Shown here piece by piece: positions 1-9,151 of a stretch of DNA of 64,000 nt. The stretch covers positions 4,402,001 to 4,466,000 of the forward strand of contig NZ_CP107939.1 of NCBI RefSeq assembly GCF_036046055.1. The letters run 5' to 3'. Origin of the DNA: Nocardia sp. NBC_00403 (GTDB lineage: Bacteria > Actinomycetota > Actinomycetes > Mycobacteriales > Mycobacteriaceae). The number at the start of each line of letters is the position of its first letter. Positions within the stretch are counted from its first letter, which is position 1. Both the position numbers and the translations under genes were made by a program. The notes below the pieces were generated by a model, which saw only the letters and a list, made by a program, of their open reading frames with translations, had not been told where the DNA came from and made no database searches.

Positions 1-1218
1 CGCGCGCAGCTCGGTTCGCCGATCGATACCGATGGCCCACGGGCGTCGCTGTATTCGCCGGAGTTCGCAGCAGACCCGCATGGCGCTTATCGCGAGATGC
101 GGAAGAGATACGGGTCTTTGGTGCCGGTGGATTTGGCGCCGGGTGTGCCCGCCACCTTGGTGGTCGGGTACTACACGGCGCTTCGGATCTTCAACGACGA
201 GGACCATTTCCCAGCCGACCCGCGCATCTGGCAGCAGGACATTCCCACCGGCTGCCCGGTGTTGCCGATGATGCAGTGGCGGCCGAACGCCTTGCGGAAT
301 GCCGGCAACGAGCACCTCCGCTATCGGCAAACCAACACCGCGGGTCTGGACAAGGTCGATCCCTACTGGCTGCACGACACCGTGGCCCAGATCGCGACCC
401 CGCTGATCAATTCGTTCTGTACGGCGGGGTCCGCGGATCTGGTTCGCGGGTATGCGTTTCCACTCGCCTTCGCGGTCCTCAACGCCATGCTCGGCTGTCC
501 GGCCGAGATCGCACAGCAGGCCGCGACCGGTATGGCGGCAATCTTCGAAGGTGTCGACGCGGACCGTGGCAACAAGATGCTCGTCGGTGCGCTGCTGGAG
601 CTGACGCAGCTCAAACGCGCCGAACCCGGCGACGATGTCACCACGCGGATGGTGCAGCACTCTTCCGGTCTGAGCGATACGGAGATGGTGCACCAGTTGG
701 CCACGCTCTACGGCGCGGGCATCGAACCGCAGCAGAATCTGATCGTCAACACCATGCTGCTGATCCTCACCGACGAGCGATTCGGCAGCGAGGTGCTCGG
801 CGGTAGCCTCTCGACCAGGGACGCCCTCGATGAAGTGCTGTTCACCGATCCGCCGATGGCGAACTTCTGTATCAGCTTTCCGCGACAACCGATCCTGATC
901 GACGACATCTGGCTGCCCGCCCATCAACCGGTCGTCATCAGCATGGCCGCCTGCAACAACGATCCCGAGATCAGCGTCGACCAGCACTCCGGCAACCGGT
1001 CTCACCTATCGTGGGGCGCAGGTCCGCACGTGTGTCCCGCCAGCTCGATGGCCTACATGATCGCCCAGGACGCCATCGACCAACTCCTCGACGCGTTGCC
1101 CGAGATCCGACTAGCCGGATCGCTGTCCGACTTGACCTGGCGCCCTGGCCCGTTCCACCGGGCATTGACCGCGCTACCGGTCGTCTTCCCGCCGGCACCG
1201 CCGCTACCGGAGCTGTAG
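1..1218 (+). CDS. Cytochrome P450, CYP157-like, 5' end outside window
   Basis: This is a haem monooxygenase-fold protein whose reading frame is already open at base 1, so the true start lies upstream; 405 residues are visible. The haem-binding loop reads SWGAGPHVCPA with the cysteine ligand intact. The I-helix reads GAGIEP, lacking the usual acid-threonine pair. The K-helix, where ExxR is normally invariant, reads DEVLF before TDPP, so the arginine is absent. Loss of ExxR is known in the Streptomyces CYP157 family, whose genes often sit at the end of conservons. I infer a CYP157-like protein and possibly the tail of a conservon left of the window. Redox activity cannot be assumed. Confidence 0.88.
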   Translation, partial: RAQLGSPIDTDGPRASLYSPEFAADPHGAYREMRKRYGSLVPVDLAPGVPATLVVGYYTALRIFNDEDHFPADPRIWQQDIPTGCPVLPMMQWRPNALRNAGNEHLRYRQTNTAGLDKVDPYWLHDTVAQIATPLINSFCTAGSADLVRGYAFPLAFAVLNAMLGCPAEIAQQAATGMAAIFEGVDADRGNKMLVGALLELTQLKRAEPGDDVTTRMVQHSSGLSDTEMVHQLATLYGAGIEPQQNLIVNTMLLILTDERFGSEVLGGSLSTRDALDEVLFTDPPMANFCISFPRQPILIDDIWLPAHQPVVISMAACNNDPEISVDQHSGNRSHLSWGAGPHVCPASSMAYMIAQDAIDQLLDALPEIRLAGSLSDLTWRPGPFHRALTALPVVFPPAPPLPEL

Positions 1219-1590
1219 CGCGCCACCGCGACAGGTGGTGGTTCGGTCTGCCGAGCGTCGAATCACCCGAAGCGGCGGGAGCGGCCGTACTGGTGGAGGG
1301 ATGAGCGCGTGAGGTGCAGGAGTGGCACGGTTGATCGATACCGCGACCGCGCCCATCCGGAATTGGGCCTACCGGAGGAAGGATGCCCACCGGCCACCCT
1401 GCGCTCGGCCGCGATGTCCGGCGCGGGAGCGCAGGCATTCATTCCATGTCGGGTCTGGTACTGCAGGCATGAGACACGCACCACGGCAAAGGCATTCGTT
1501 TCGGGTTGCCGACTGCGGCACCCACCTCGATCGGTTCGTGTTGGCGACCCGAATCACCGATCGGTCGGACGTTCGCCTCGAGCGGTGGGG
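1219..1590. other. Intergenic region, no supported gene
   Basis: This gap separates the 3' end of the P450 from the 3' end of the convergent cyclopropane synthase gene. Open frames exist on both strands, but their translations are arginine/proline-rich and carry no recognisable motif, as expected of GC-rich non-coding DNA. I see no strong terminator hairpin. Confidence 0.5.
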
Positions 1591-2901
1591 TCAGCCCCAG
1601 GCGCGTCGGGTCGCAGGCATACCGGCATGTCCTTGTGCATCGGGCACGACGGCGAGCACCTGATGGATGCCGAGGCCGCCGTCCTCGAAGCCGAGGGCCG
1701 AGGCCGCCATGTAGAGCCGCCACACCCGTGCGCGGCCCTCGCCGACCAGTGAAACCGCCTGATCCCAAGCCTCTTCCAGATTGGCCACCCAGGTGCGCAG
1801 GGTCAGCGCATAGTGCTCGCGCAGCGACTCCACATCGCGCACTTCGAAGCCCGCGCGCTCCATGGCCAGCACGACCTCGCCGACATCGAGGAGTTCGCCG
1901 TCCGGGAAGACGTAGCGTCCGATGAAGGAGCGGCTACGCATGGTGGACCCGCCGGCCGAGGAGATCGCGTGGTTGAGCAGCCGTCCTTCAGGACGAAGCA
2001 AGGTGCGCAGGGTGTCGAAGTACTCCGCGGCGCGCTCGGTTCCGACGTGCTCGAACATGCCGATCGAGGAGATGGCATCGAATGTCTCGCCACGGAGTTC
2101 GCGATAGTCGGCGAGTCTGATCTCGACGCTCGCGGACATTCCCGCCTCGGCGACGCGCTCGCGCGCGAGATCTGCCTGTGCCTTGCTGATCGTGACACCG
2201 ACCACCTGCGCGTCGTACGTCGAAGCCGCGTGCATCGCCATGGAGCCCCAGCCGCAGCCGACATCGAGCAGCCGCATCCCCTGCTGCTCGGCCAGACCGA
2301 GTTTGCGGCAGATCAGGTCGTGCTTGGCGCGTTGGGCGTCTTCGAGCGACAGCGCGGCATCCGCGCCGCGACGACCGTCGTCGCCTGGTGCGGCGAACCG
2401 TGCGCAGGAGTAGGTCATGCTCGGCCCGAGCACCAACCGGTAGAAGTCGTTGCCGACGTCGTAGTGATGGCTGATCGCCGCCGCGTCGCGGCGTGTGGTG
2501 TGCAGCTTCCCGCGCCGCGGCCGTGCCTCCTCGGGAGGTGGCTGCGGCGGTCGACCGAGCGTGCCGAGTTGCCGCGCCGCGCCGACGGCTTTCCACGCGG
2601 CGTCGAGACCGAGGCGGGCGTCGCGGGGCGCCGTCGACTGCAGTGATCGAAGGATCTTGAAAAGATCGCCGTCGAGATCGACAGTGCCGGAGACGAAAGC
2701 GCGGCCGAGGCCGAGTTCGCCAGGCGCCCACACCAGGTGGCTGAGCGCGTCCTTGGATCGCACGCGCATCGTGCCCGGATACTCCCCCTCGGGGTGGATT
2801 GCGCTTCCGTCCCAGAACTCGAACCCGATCGCCGGTCGGGGCCCGAGTGCGGCGCGCAGCAAAGGTCGAAACACGTCGGCGACTGTTGGCTGGTGGCCCA
2901 T
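1591..2901 (-). CDS. Cyclopropane-fatty-acyl-phospholipid synthase family methyltransferase
   Basis: A 436-residue SAM-dependent enzyme of the CFA/mycolic-acid cyclopropane synthase family. The N-terminal lipid-binding region (about 1-120) is followed by the family signature ISHHYDVGNDFY and the SAM-binding loop DVGCGWGSMAMHAA at about 210. IGMFEHVG and the C-terminal TLRTWVANLE segment are also typical. The presence of the extra N-terminal domain resembles mycobacterial UfaA1 rather than the shorter mycolate-modifying enzymes. It likely methylenates or methylates unsaturated acyl chains of membrane phospholipids, forming cyclopropane or methyl-branched products. A GTG three codons upstream of the chosen ATG is an alternative start; neither has a clear ribosome binding site. 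It is transcribed alone and converges on the P450. Confidence 0.85.
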   Translation of the reverse strand: MGHQPTVADVFRPLLRAALGPRPAIGFEFWDGSAIHPEGEYPGTMRVRSKDALSHLVWAPGELGLGRAFVSGTVDLDGDLFKILRSLQSTAPRDARLGLDAAWKAVGAARQLGTLGRPPQPPPEEARPRRGKLHTTRRDAAAISHHYDVGNDFYRLVLGPSMTYSCARFAAPGDDGRRGADAALSLEDAQRAKHDLICRKLGLAEQQGMRLLDVGCGWGSMAMHAASTYDAQVVGVTISKAQADLARERVAEAGMSASVEIRLADYRELRGETFDAISSIGMFEHVGTERAAEYFDTLRTLLRPEGRLLNHAISSAGGSTMRSRSFIGRYVFPDGELLDVGEVVLAMERAGFEVRDVESLREHYALTLRTWVANLEEAWDQAVSLVGEGRARVWRLYMAASALGFEDGGLGIHQVLAVVPDAQGHAGMPATRRAWG

Positions 2902-3171
2902 ACGAACCACTATGGCCCGCGCAGTCCGCTCAGGTGGACACCGACTCGGCAGAAGAGCCGAACAGATATGTCAATTCATGCACGCGAAGAGCAGCAGTAC
3001 ACAGGTGGTGCTGAGCAGCGGCGACCGCCGCCTCCGCGGAATGTCGACGACCGGAACGGCACGCAGCAGCGTGGGGTGTATCGCCATTCGTCGCCGAGAA
3101 CGTGTTTCCGCCGCGCGGCGCTGTCCTGATCGGCCTGGGGGCCGGGTCGCACGCACACTAGGCTTGCCGGG

Positions 3172-3816
3172 GTGAGCCGATTCGCCTGGGACCACAACGC
3201 GTACTACCACCGGGCCTTGCTCCGTCACCTCCCGACGCCGTGTGCGGATGTGCTGGATGTGGGTTGCGGCGCAGGCGCTTTCGCCACTGCGCTCGCTGCC
3301 CGAGTGCACCACGTCGATGCGCTCGACCGCTCGCCGGAGATGATCGCGGCGGCCGAACGCACGGTGCCCGACAATGTCACATGTGTGCGCGCCGACTTCC
3401 TGCGCGATGACATCGTCCCCGAAGGGCGTTATGACGCGGTCTTCTCGGTGGCCGCGCTGCACCACATGCCGCTTGCGGAAGCGTTGCCCCGCATGGCGGC
3501 AGCACTACGCCCCGGCGGGGTGCTCGCCGCGATCGCACTGCCCAGGACCGACCTGCCCCGCGAACTCCCCATCGAGCTCGCCGCACTCGCCGCGCAGCGA
3601 GTATGCGCCACGGTATTTGCTACGGCCAGGGCCACGAGCGGAGGCGATTGGTACGCACGAGAACCCACGCAAGGCGAGATGCCTGTCGTGCTCGACCCGT
3701 CCCTGACGACGCGCGAAGTCCGCGACGAGGCGACTGCGGTCCTGCCCGGCGCGGACGTCCGCCGCTTGCTCTTCTGGCGCTATCTTTTGGTCTGGCGCAA
3801 GCCCCCGGAAGGCTAG
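3172..3816 (+). CDS. Class I SAM-dependent methyltransferase
   Basis: A 214-residue methyltransferase with a GTG start. Motif I reads DVLDVGCGAGAFATAL (residues about 25-40), followed by the acidic end of strand 2 (DALDRSPEMI), the motif II-like DAVFSVAALHHM and the post-II segment LRPGGVLAAIALP, all in order. The arrangement matches ubiquinone/menaquinone-type and small-molecule methyltransferases (Methyltransf_11/25). The substrate cannot be told. The gene stands alone, divergent from the cyclopropane synthase gene across about 270 bases. Confidence 0.82.
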   Translation: MSRFAWDHNAYYHRALLRHLPTPCADVLDVGCGAGAFATALAARVHHVDALDRSPEMIAAAERTVPDNVTCVRADFLRDDIVPEGRYDAVFSVAALHHMPLAEALPRMAAALRPGGVLAAIALPRTDLPRELPIELAALAAQRVCATVFATARATSGGDWYAREPTQGEMPVVLDPSLTTREVRDEATAVLPGADVRRLLFWRYLLVWRKPPEG

Positions 3817-3890
3817 CGGCGAACTCTTCCGCGGTGGAAGCCGCCCGGGTGCGCTGTTGCGTCGCGATCCGGATTCGGCTGTCGCGCAGT

Positions 3891-4610
3891 TCAATCGTGA
3901 GCGGGCAGCTCGCATCCATCCGGACCACAGACGTCCGCACCGCCGGCCATCTGCACGAGGGGTTCACGATCGCCCCATGCCTGATCGAGAGCTTGGGCGA
4001 ACACCGTGGATGGATGGGCGCCGGAGACGCCGTACTTCCGGTCGATGACGAAGAAGGGCACACCGGTGGCGTCGAGCTGCGCTGCCTCCTGTTCGTCGGC
4101 GCGCACCGCGTCGGCGTAGGCATCGGGGTCGGCGAGCACCGCGCGGACGCCCGTTTCGTCGAGGCCGGCGCCGATTGCGATCTCGGCCAACCGCTGGTGG
4201 TCGCCGAACAAGGACTGCTGCTCCGCGAAGTTCGCGCGGTAGAGGGCGTCGAGCAGCTCGTCCTGCTTGCCCTTCGCCAGCGCGTGGTGCAACAGCCGGT
4301 GCATATCGAAGGAGCTGCCGTAGTCGCGCCCCTCGGTCAGGTACGGCAGACCGAGCTCGGCGGCCTGGGCGCCGATGCCGCGTTCATTGGCCGCCGCTTG
4401 CGCCTCGCTGATCCCGTATTTGCGCGCGATCTTCGCGATCACCGGACCTGATTCGTCGGCCGACAGTGTCGGATCCAATTCGAACGAACGATGCACCACC
4501 TCGACGTCGTCGTGGTGCGCGAACTCCGACAACGCCCGCTCGAAGCGTGCTTTCCCCAGGTAGCAGAAGGGACAGTTGATATCGGTCCAGATCTCGACCT
4601 GCACGGTCAT
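3891..4610 (-). CDS. DsbA family oxidoreductase, FrnE-like
   Basis: A 239-residue thioredoxin-fold protein of the cytoplasmic FrnE/DsbA type. The CPFC redox motif lies at about residues 13-16, followed by the FrnE-type helical insertion (GDHQRLAEIA) and the cis-proline loop TGVPFFVID near 165. No signal peptide is present, so it acts in the cytoplasm, as FrnE proteins do. The start was set at the ATG preceded by AGAGG six bases upstream; an in-frame upstream extension is Arg/Gly-rich and unlikely to be translated. The C terminus carries a further Cys pair (DVCGPDGCE) that might bind metal or take part in thiol exchange. Confidence 0.87.
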   Translation of the reverse strand: MTVQVEIWTDINCPFCYLGKARFERALSEFAHHDDVEVVHRSFELDPTLSADESGPVIAKIARKYGISEAQAAANERGIGAQAAELGLPYLTEGRDYGSSFDMHRLLHHALAKGKQDELLDALYRANFAEQQSLFGDHQRLAEIAIGAGLDETGVRAVLADPDAYADAVRADEQEAAQLDATGVPFFVIDRKYGVSGAHPSTVFAQALDQAWGDREPLVQMAGGADVCGPDGCELPAHD

Positions 4611-4874
4611 CCTCTCTCGTCGTCGCCCCCGGCCACCATCTGGCAACATCTCGGCGACCGCATCTGTTCCCGCCATCCGTGATGCGGTCGTGATCGGTGC
4701 GCCGCGGGTGGTTGTCTACGTCGTCGGCGACATCGCCGACACCGAGTCGATCACCGCCTTCGTAGAAAACCCCCTGGCATTCCGCAAACGCCCGCGCCGG
4801 ATGCACGTCGTCGCGGTATCGCGCGAAACGCGATGGGCAAGGCGCGGAAGAAGCTGCTGCTTTCTTGCCGCTGA

Positions 4875-5939
4875 TCAGCGGACCGTGACGGCGACGCTCT
4901 GAATCGAATTGTTTCCCATGCCCTGGAGGTTCCACACCGGTGCGGACGGCTGGATGCCGCCGTCGGCATCGGTGGCGCGGCAGCTCAGCAGATACTCACC
5001 CGGGCGGGCGTCCCACACGTAACTCCACCCGCGCCAGGCGAATTCGGCGAGCACGGGACCCAATATTGCGTCCTGCCACACGCCATCGATGCCGACCTCG
5101 ACGCCTGCCACGGGGGCGGTGCCGCACCACGCACGGCCGCGAATCGTGACGGCGCTCGCTTCGACCGTGCGCCGCCGAGTCTGGAAGTCCGGAATTCCTG
5201 GTGGAATCATCAACGCACGCAATCTAATTCGTGATACGGGCTCCCCGGGATCGTGATTGTGCTGTTGGTAGCGGTAGGCCGACGTTTGCTGGAACCCGGT
5301 GAACGGCTGGTCGACGACCTCTATCTCTCGCAGCCATTTGACGCTCGTCATGCCATACCACCCGGGTACGAGCAGCCGCAGCGGAAAGCCGTGCTGCGGC
5401 GGCAAAGCCGCGCCGTTCATCTCGTACGCGAGCAGCGTTTCGGGTCGGCCGCATTCGCCGATGCCGAGCGAGCGCTGGTAGTTGTGCTCGACGTTGTCCT
5501 GGAAACCGCGATCGGCCCCGGTGAAGACCACCTCGACCGCCCCGTCTCGCACACCACACTCGTCGAGGATGCCGCGCAGCGGTGTGCCCGTCCACGATGC
5601 GGTGCCGATCGCCTCCAGTCCCCAGGGCTGGCTGACGTTGCGCGGGTCCATCGCGGTGCGTCCATTGCCGGCGCATTCCAGGGTGACCGGCGTCGTCGTC
5701 GCGGGCCGGGATCTGATGTCTTCGACAGACAGCTCGAGTTCTCGCTCGACGCTTCCGGTGACGCGCAACCGCCAGGTCGATGCGTCGACCTCGGGTATAT
5801 CGAAATGAATCAGCAAGTAGTGCATGCCGATCGGCGTGAGGTCGTAGCGCATGCCTTCCAGCGGCATGCCATGGTTGCGCGTGGCAAGGGCGAGCTCGTC
5901 GAACCGCACGCCCTCTGCACGCGAGATGAGCTCGGTCAT
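4875..5939 (-). CDS. Sulfite oxidase-like molybdopterin oxidoreductase
   Basis: A 354-residue protein with the sulfite oxidase molybdopterin-binding fold (about residues 35-210) and a C-terminal Mo-cofactor dimerisation domain (about 225-350). The molybdenum-ligating cysteine is in TLECAGNGR, and PPQHGFPLRLLVPGWYGM matches the cofactor-binding loop. No twin-arginine signal peptide or haem domain is seen, so it looks cytosolic. The ATG overlaps the stop of the upstream FAD oxidase gene (ATGA), so the two are translationally coupled and probably work in one pathway. The substrate need not be sulfite; many actinomycete members are uncharacterised. Confidence 0.86.
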   Translation of the reverse strand: MTELISRAEGVRFDELALATRNHGMPLEGMRYDLTPIGMHYLLIHFDIPEVDASTWRLRVTGSVERELELSVEDIRSRPATTTPVTLECAGNGRTAMDPRNVSQPWGLEAIGTASWTGTPLRGILDECGVRDGAVEVVFTGADRGFQDNVEHNYQRSLGIGECGRPETLLAYEMNGAALPPQHGFPLRLLVPGWYGMTSVKWLREIEVVDQPFTGFQQTSAYRYQQHNHDPGEPVSRIRLRALMIPPGIPDFQTRRRTVEASAVTIRGRAWCGTAPVAGVEVGIDGVWQDAILGPVLAEFAWRGWSYVWDARPGEYLLSCRATDADGGIQPSAPVWNLQGMGNNSIQSVAVTVR

Positions 5940-7309
5940 GTGCCCGGGCTGATGTTCTGATTGAGGTGGAACAGGTTGTCCGGGTCATAGGTTCGTTTGG
6001 CCTCGGTAAGCCGTTGGTAATTCTCGCCGTAATTCTCGGGTACGCGGGACCGGTCGTCGTCGTCCATGAAATTGATGTAGCCGCCGGGCTCGGAGTGTGG
6101 TGCGGTCGCGTTGTAGTAATCGCGAACCCATTGAATGCGCTCTGCGTCGTCGGCGGGATCCTGCCAGGAGGCCAGAATCACGGTCGCGAACGTCGCGTTG
6201 CGATAGGGGAATGCGCTGTCCGCTGCCGCGACTCGGTGGCAGGCGCCGTTGATCGGATACATATGCATTGTCGCGCTCACCTCGGGCACTTTCGGGCCGT
6301 AGATCAGGTGTTGTTCGATGGCAGCGTCGGTCAATTCGGTGACGAAGCTGCCTTTCCAGTAGCTGCGGATGCCCTTGGGGAAGATCGCGTCGAACGCGGT
6401 GTTCAGGGCTGGATAGGGCATCGGCCCGACCATTTCGCCGACTCTGGGCGCCAGGTCTCGGAACGGCTGCATCGCTTCTTTGCCCTTGTCGAGCGGTCCG
6501 GCCCAATGCACGATCGCGGCGCAGAGCGTGTCGCCGTGCCGGTCGGCGGGGATGAACTCCAGCGGCGGAGCGATCTGGAAGGCGGGAAATGCGCCGTAGG
6601 CTTCGGACGCGACGGGGATGAAGTCTCGGAAAAAGCGCAGCAGCGCCCCTGCGTGCTCGAGTTCGTAGAAGAACAGGCCGACGTAGACCTCGTCGACGGG
6701 GTGTAGCCGGTACTCGAACGACGTGACAACGCCGAAGTTGCCACCGCCGCCGCGCAGCGCCCAGAAGAGGTCTTCGTTCTCGGTCGGGCTCGCGGTCAGT
6801 GCCTGCCCGTCGGCCGTGACCACATCGGCCGACAGCAAGTTGTCGATCGTCAATCCGTATGCGCGGGAAAGATATCCGATACCGCCACCGAGGGTGAGCC
6901 CGGCAATGCCGGTGGTCGACACGATCCCGCCGGTCGTCGCGAGCCCATAGGTGTGTGTCGCGTAATTGAAGTCGCCCCAGGTTGCCCCGGCCCCGGCTCG
7001 TGCGGTGCGAAACCTCGGGTCGACGTGCACCCAGCGCATCAATGACAAGTCGATGACGACGCCGCTGTCGTTGGTACCGAATCCGGGCGCGCTGTGCCCG
7101 CCGCCCTTGATCGAGAGATCATGTCCTGCGTCGCGCGCGAAGTTCACTGCCGCGACGACGTCGGCGACTTGCTCCGGTCGAACGATGACCAGCGGACGGC
7201 GATCGAACATTCCATTGTGGACCGTGCGTGCCTCGTGGTAACCCGGATCGTCGGCGGTAATGACAGGTGCGCGCACCAGCTCACGCAATTCTTGCAATGT
7301 CGTGCCCAT
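5936..7309 (-). CDS. FAD-binding oxidase, berberine-bridge type
   Basis: A 457-residue flavoprotein of the PCMH/BBE family. The FAD-binding domain includes IKGGGHSAPGFG, whose histidine is the usual site of 8-alpha-histidyl flavin attachment, and GLTLGGGIGYLSRAYGLT, where bicovalent members carry a cysteine; here there is none, so flavin is probably linked once or not at all. The C terminus (NYGENYQRLTEAKRTYDPDN) is the BBE domain. The start was placed at the ATG with AGGGG eight bases upstream; the frame stays open further upstream but that part is Arg/Ser-rich. It likely oxidises an alcohol, sugar or small aromatic using oxygen. It is coupled to the sulfite-oxidase-like gene. Confidence 0.87.
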   Translation of the reverse strand: MGTTLQELRELVRAPVITADDPGYHEARTVHNGMFDRRPLVIVRPEQVADVVAAVNFARDAGHDLSIKGGGHSAPGFGTNDSGVVIDLSLMRWVHVDPRFRTARAGAGATWGDFNYATHTYGLATTGGIVSTTGIAGLTLGGGIGYLSRAYGLTIDNLLSADVVTADGQALTASPTENEDLFWALRGGGGNFGVVTSFEYRLHPVDEVYVGLFFYELEHAGALLRFFRDFIPVASEAYGAFPAFQIAPPLEFIPADRHGDTLCAAIVHWAGPLDKGKEAMQPFRDLAPRVGEMVGPMPYPALNTAFDAIFPKGIRSYWKGSFVTELTDAAIEQHLIYGPKVPEVSATMHMYPINGACHRVAAADSAFPYRNATFATVILASWQDPADDAERIQWVRDYYNATAPHSEPGGYINFMDDDDRSRVPENYGENYQRLTEAKRTYDPDNLFHLNQNISPGT

Positions 7310-7858
7310 CGATATTCCCCTATCGTGCGGCGAATGGCGCGTAAGCTTCGGCACTGCTCGAAAATTCGGCCGAAATCGCTTGTCGCGATTCGGAATTCGG
7401 TGAAAGGTCGAAGCGCTCGTCTGCGTTCCGGGGTCTCGCCGCTGGTTGCCTGTATCGAATAAGAATCTCGCCGATCTCCCGACCCGCGTTTGCGTCCATC
7501 GATAGTGACGGAGGTAGCTAAGTATAGGACTCGAGCGGCGCGAAGAGTTGAAAGCCCGCTTCCTCTTGCGTTCGATGTGCCGACGCCTGCTGTGGGCAGA
7601 TGACCGCGACAAGACCAGGCCCCAGCTCATCTGTGTCCAGCTGGGGCCTAGTTGTATTTCAAGCGGCCCGTTCGGGCAATTCACCTACGCAAGGTTTCGA
7701 TGCACACGTACAGGAGTTTCTATCTCTGCGACGACGTAGGCGATCGGTCGGGTCTTGCATCGCTGGACCAGGCGTCGGCGGCCTTCAATGTCGAGCGGGG
7801 CGTTTGAGGTGCGTCACTGCTGTCTCCTATCGAGTCCCAACCGGCTGTGGCGGCCTTG
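7310..7858. other. Intergenic region between exporter and FAD oxidase genes
   Basis: A 549-base gap with no supported gene. It holds a perfect 11-bp stem-loop (7617-7649), a small GCCCG/CGGGC hairpin (7666-7677), and the AT-richer leader of the FAD oxidase gene just upstream of 7309. Both flanking genes are read leftwards, so the hairpin lies downstream of the exporter and upstream of the oxidase promoter. Confidence 0.5.
7617..7649. terminator. Perfect 11-bp stem-loop, candidate terminator
   Basis: AGGCCCCAGCT (7617-7627) and AGCTGGGGCCT (7639-7649) are exact reverse complements around an 11-base loop. It lies about 210 bases downstream of the exporter stop. There is no long T-run on either side, so it may be a weak or factor-assisted terminator, or another structured element. 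Confidence 0.4.
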
Positions 7859-9151
7859 TCACGCGCCGGACGGTTGGTTGTTCAGGCGGTGGGTGATGTC
7901 AGCTGTTGCCCGTTGCCCGTTGCCCGTTGCCCGTTGCCCGTTGCCCGTTGCCGTTGATCGTGCCTGTCGTGCTCGGTCAAGGAGGATGAGCGGGACAGCG
8001 GCTGCGGCGAGAGCGGTTCCGATCAAGTACACCGAGGTGAGAGTGGCACCGTGTGTGAGTGTCGCGGCGGCTAGCGCGGGTGTGATGCTGATGCCCAGCT
8101 GGAAAGCCGACACGGTTGTGGCGCCCGCGATGGTGGGGGCATCGGCCGCGATGGCGAATACGCGCCCGTAGAGGGCGGGGTTGAGCACGAACGCGGCGAT
8201 ACCTGTCAGGAACACCGCAGGCGCCACTGCCCAGATCTGCTCGATCACGACAACCATGACGACCGACAGAATCACAACGCCGACCGCGCCGGTGATCAGT
8301 GCGAAGTGAGGGCGCTGATCGGAGATCCTGCCACCGATGGAAAGTCCGATGAAGGCGCCCACCCCGAAGAGCGCCAGGATGGCCGGGATCCAGACCTCAC
8401 GGATACCAGTGATGTCGGCGAGCATGGCCGCGAGATAGTTGAACGAGATCATGTACGCCGCGGTGGTCAGGATGGTGATCCCGTATACGCCCCACAGCGA
8501 TGGGTTCCGCATCGTGGCGAGTTCCCGTGACAGGCTCGACCCGGTGGCCGGGTCGGTGGCCGATGTGCCGGCGGGGAGTCCGACTACGCAGGCAATGGCT
8601 CCGGCGAGGGTCAGGGCCACGACGGCCCAGAATCCTCCGCGCCAATCGGTGAAGTGGCTGAGCAGCGTCCCGGCGGGACCACCGGCGACCATGGCTACGC
8701 TGAGGCCGCTGACCACGACGCCGGACGCGCGAGCGTTGCGGTCCGGGGTTACCAGGCTGATCGCGGTCACCGACGCCACAGCGAAGAAGCCGGCGTAGGC
8801 GAGTCCGGAAACGACCCTGGAAAGCAGCATGACTTGGTAGTTGCCCAGCAGGCCGACGATGATGCTGACGGCAAAGACCACCTGGGTCGCAACCAGGGCG
8901 GTGCGACGTGGCCAGCGGAGGCTGAACACGGCGAAAAGCGGCCCGCCGAAGACAACGCCTAACGCGAACGCGGTGATGAGCATTCCGGCTGAGGAGAGCG
9001 CGACGTCGAGGTCGGTGGCGACCGCGGGCAGGACTCCAGCCATCAGGAATTCAGCACTGCCCATCGCGAACAGGCTGAAACCCAGCAGGTACACCCCGGC
9101 AGGCAGCCTGTCGGAGCGACTGGTCCGGGACGACTCTACGGTGGTGGCCAT
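7859..9151 (-). CDS. MFS drug exporter, chloramphenicol-efflux (Cmx/CmlR) type
   Basis: A 430-residue, 12-TM major facilitator. The N-terminal FAMGSAEFLMAGVLPAVATDL and motif A-like region LRWPRRTALVATQ, plus SGLSVAMVAGGPAGTLL (antiporter motif C), match the DHA1 chloramphenicol/arabinose exporter group. It probably exports a hydrophobic drug by proton antiport. The C-terminal tail is built from a heptanucleotide repeat. The ATG overlaps by one base the stop of a truncated oxidoreductase frame (TGATG), so translation is probably coupled to that remnant. Substrate is unknown. Confidence 0.85.
   Translation of the reverse strand: MATTVESSRTSRSDRLPAGVYLLGFSLFAMGSAEFLMAGVLPAVATDLDVALSSAGMLITAFALGVVFGGPLFAVFSLRWPRRTALVATQVVFAVSIIVGLLGNYQVMLLSRVVSGLAYAGFFAVASVTAISLVTPDRNARASGVVVSGLSVAMVAGGPAGTLLSHFTDWRGGFWAVVALTLAGAIACVVGLPAGTSATDPATGSSLSRELATMRNPSLWGVYGITILTTAAYMISFNYLAAMLADITGIREVWIPAILALFGVGAFIGLSIGGRISDQRPHFALITGAVGVVILSVVMVVVIEQIWAVAPAVFLTGIAAFVLNPALYGRVFAIAADAPTIAGATTVSAFQLGISITPALAAATLTHGATLTSVYLIGTALAAAAVPLILLDRARQARSTATGNGQRATGNGQRATADITHRLNNQPSGA
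7905..7952. repeat. Heptanucleotide tandem repeat inside the exporter C terminus
   Basis: Six exact copies of GTTGCCC plus six bases of a seventh, without interruption. The array is inside the 3' end of the exporter gene and encodes repeating GNGQRAT residues on the minus strand. Because the unit is 7 bases, gain or loss of one copy shifts the frame of the C-terminal tail. Confidence 0.9.

Noticed and set aside
1309..1768. Long overlapping open frames on both strands in the gap after the first P450
   Set aside because: Arg/Pro/Ser-rich translations with no motif, all frames open at once; typical of GC-rich non-coding DNA.
4677..4874. Plus-strand frame containing a protein-like stretch (RVVVYVVGDIADTESITAF)
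   Set aside because: No start signal of its own, and it runs antisense through the start of the DsbA gene; no family recognised.
7310..7684. N-terminal extension of the FAD oxidase frame by 125 codons
   Set aside because: Arg/Ser-rich and unlike the family; a good ribosome binding site supports the internal ATG at 7309.
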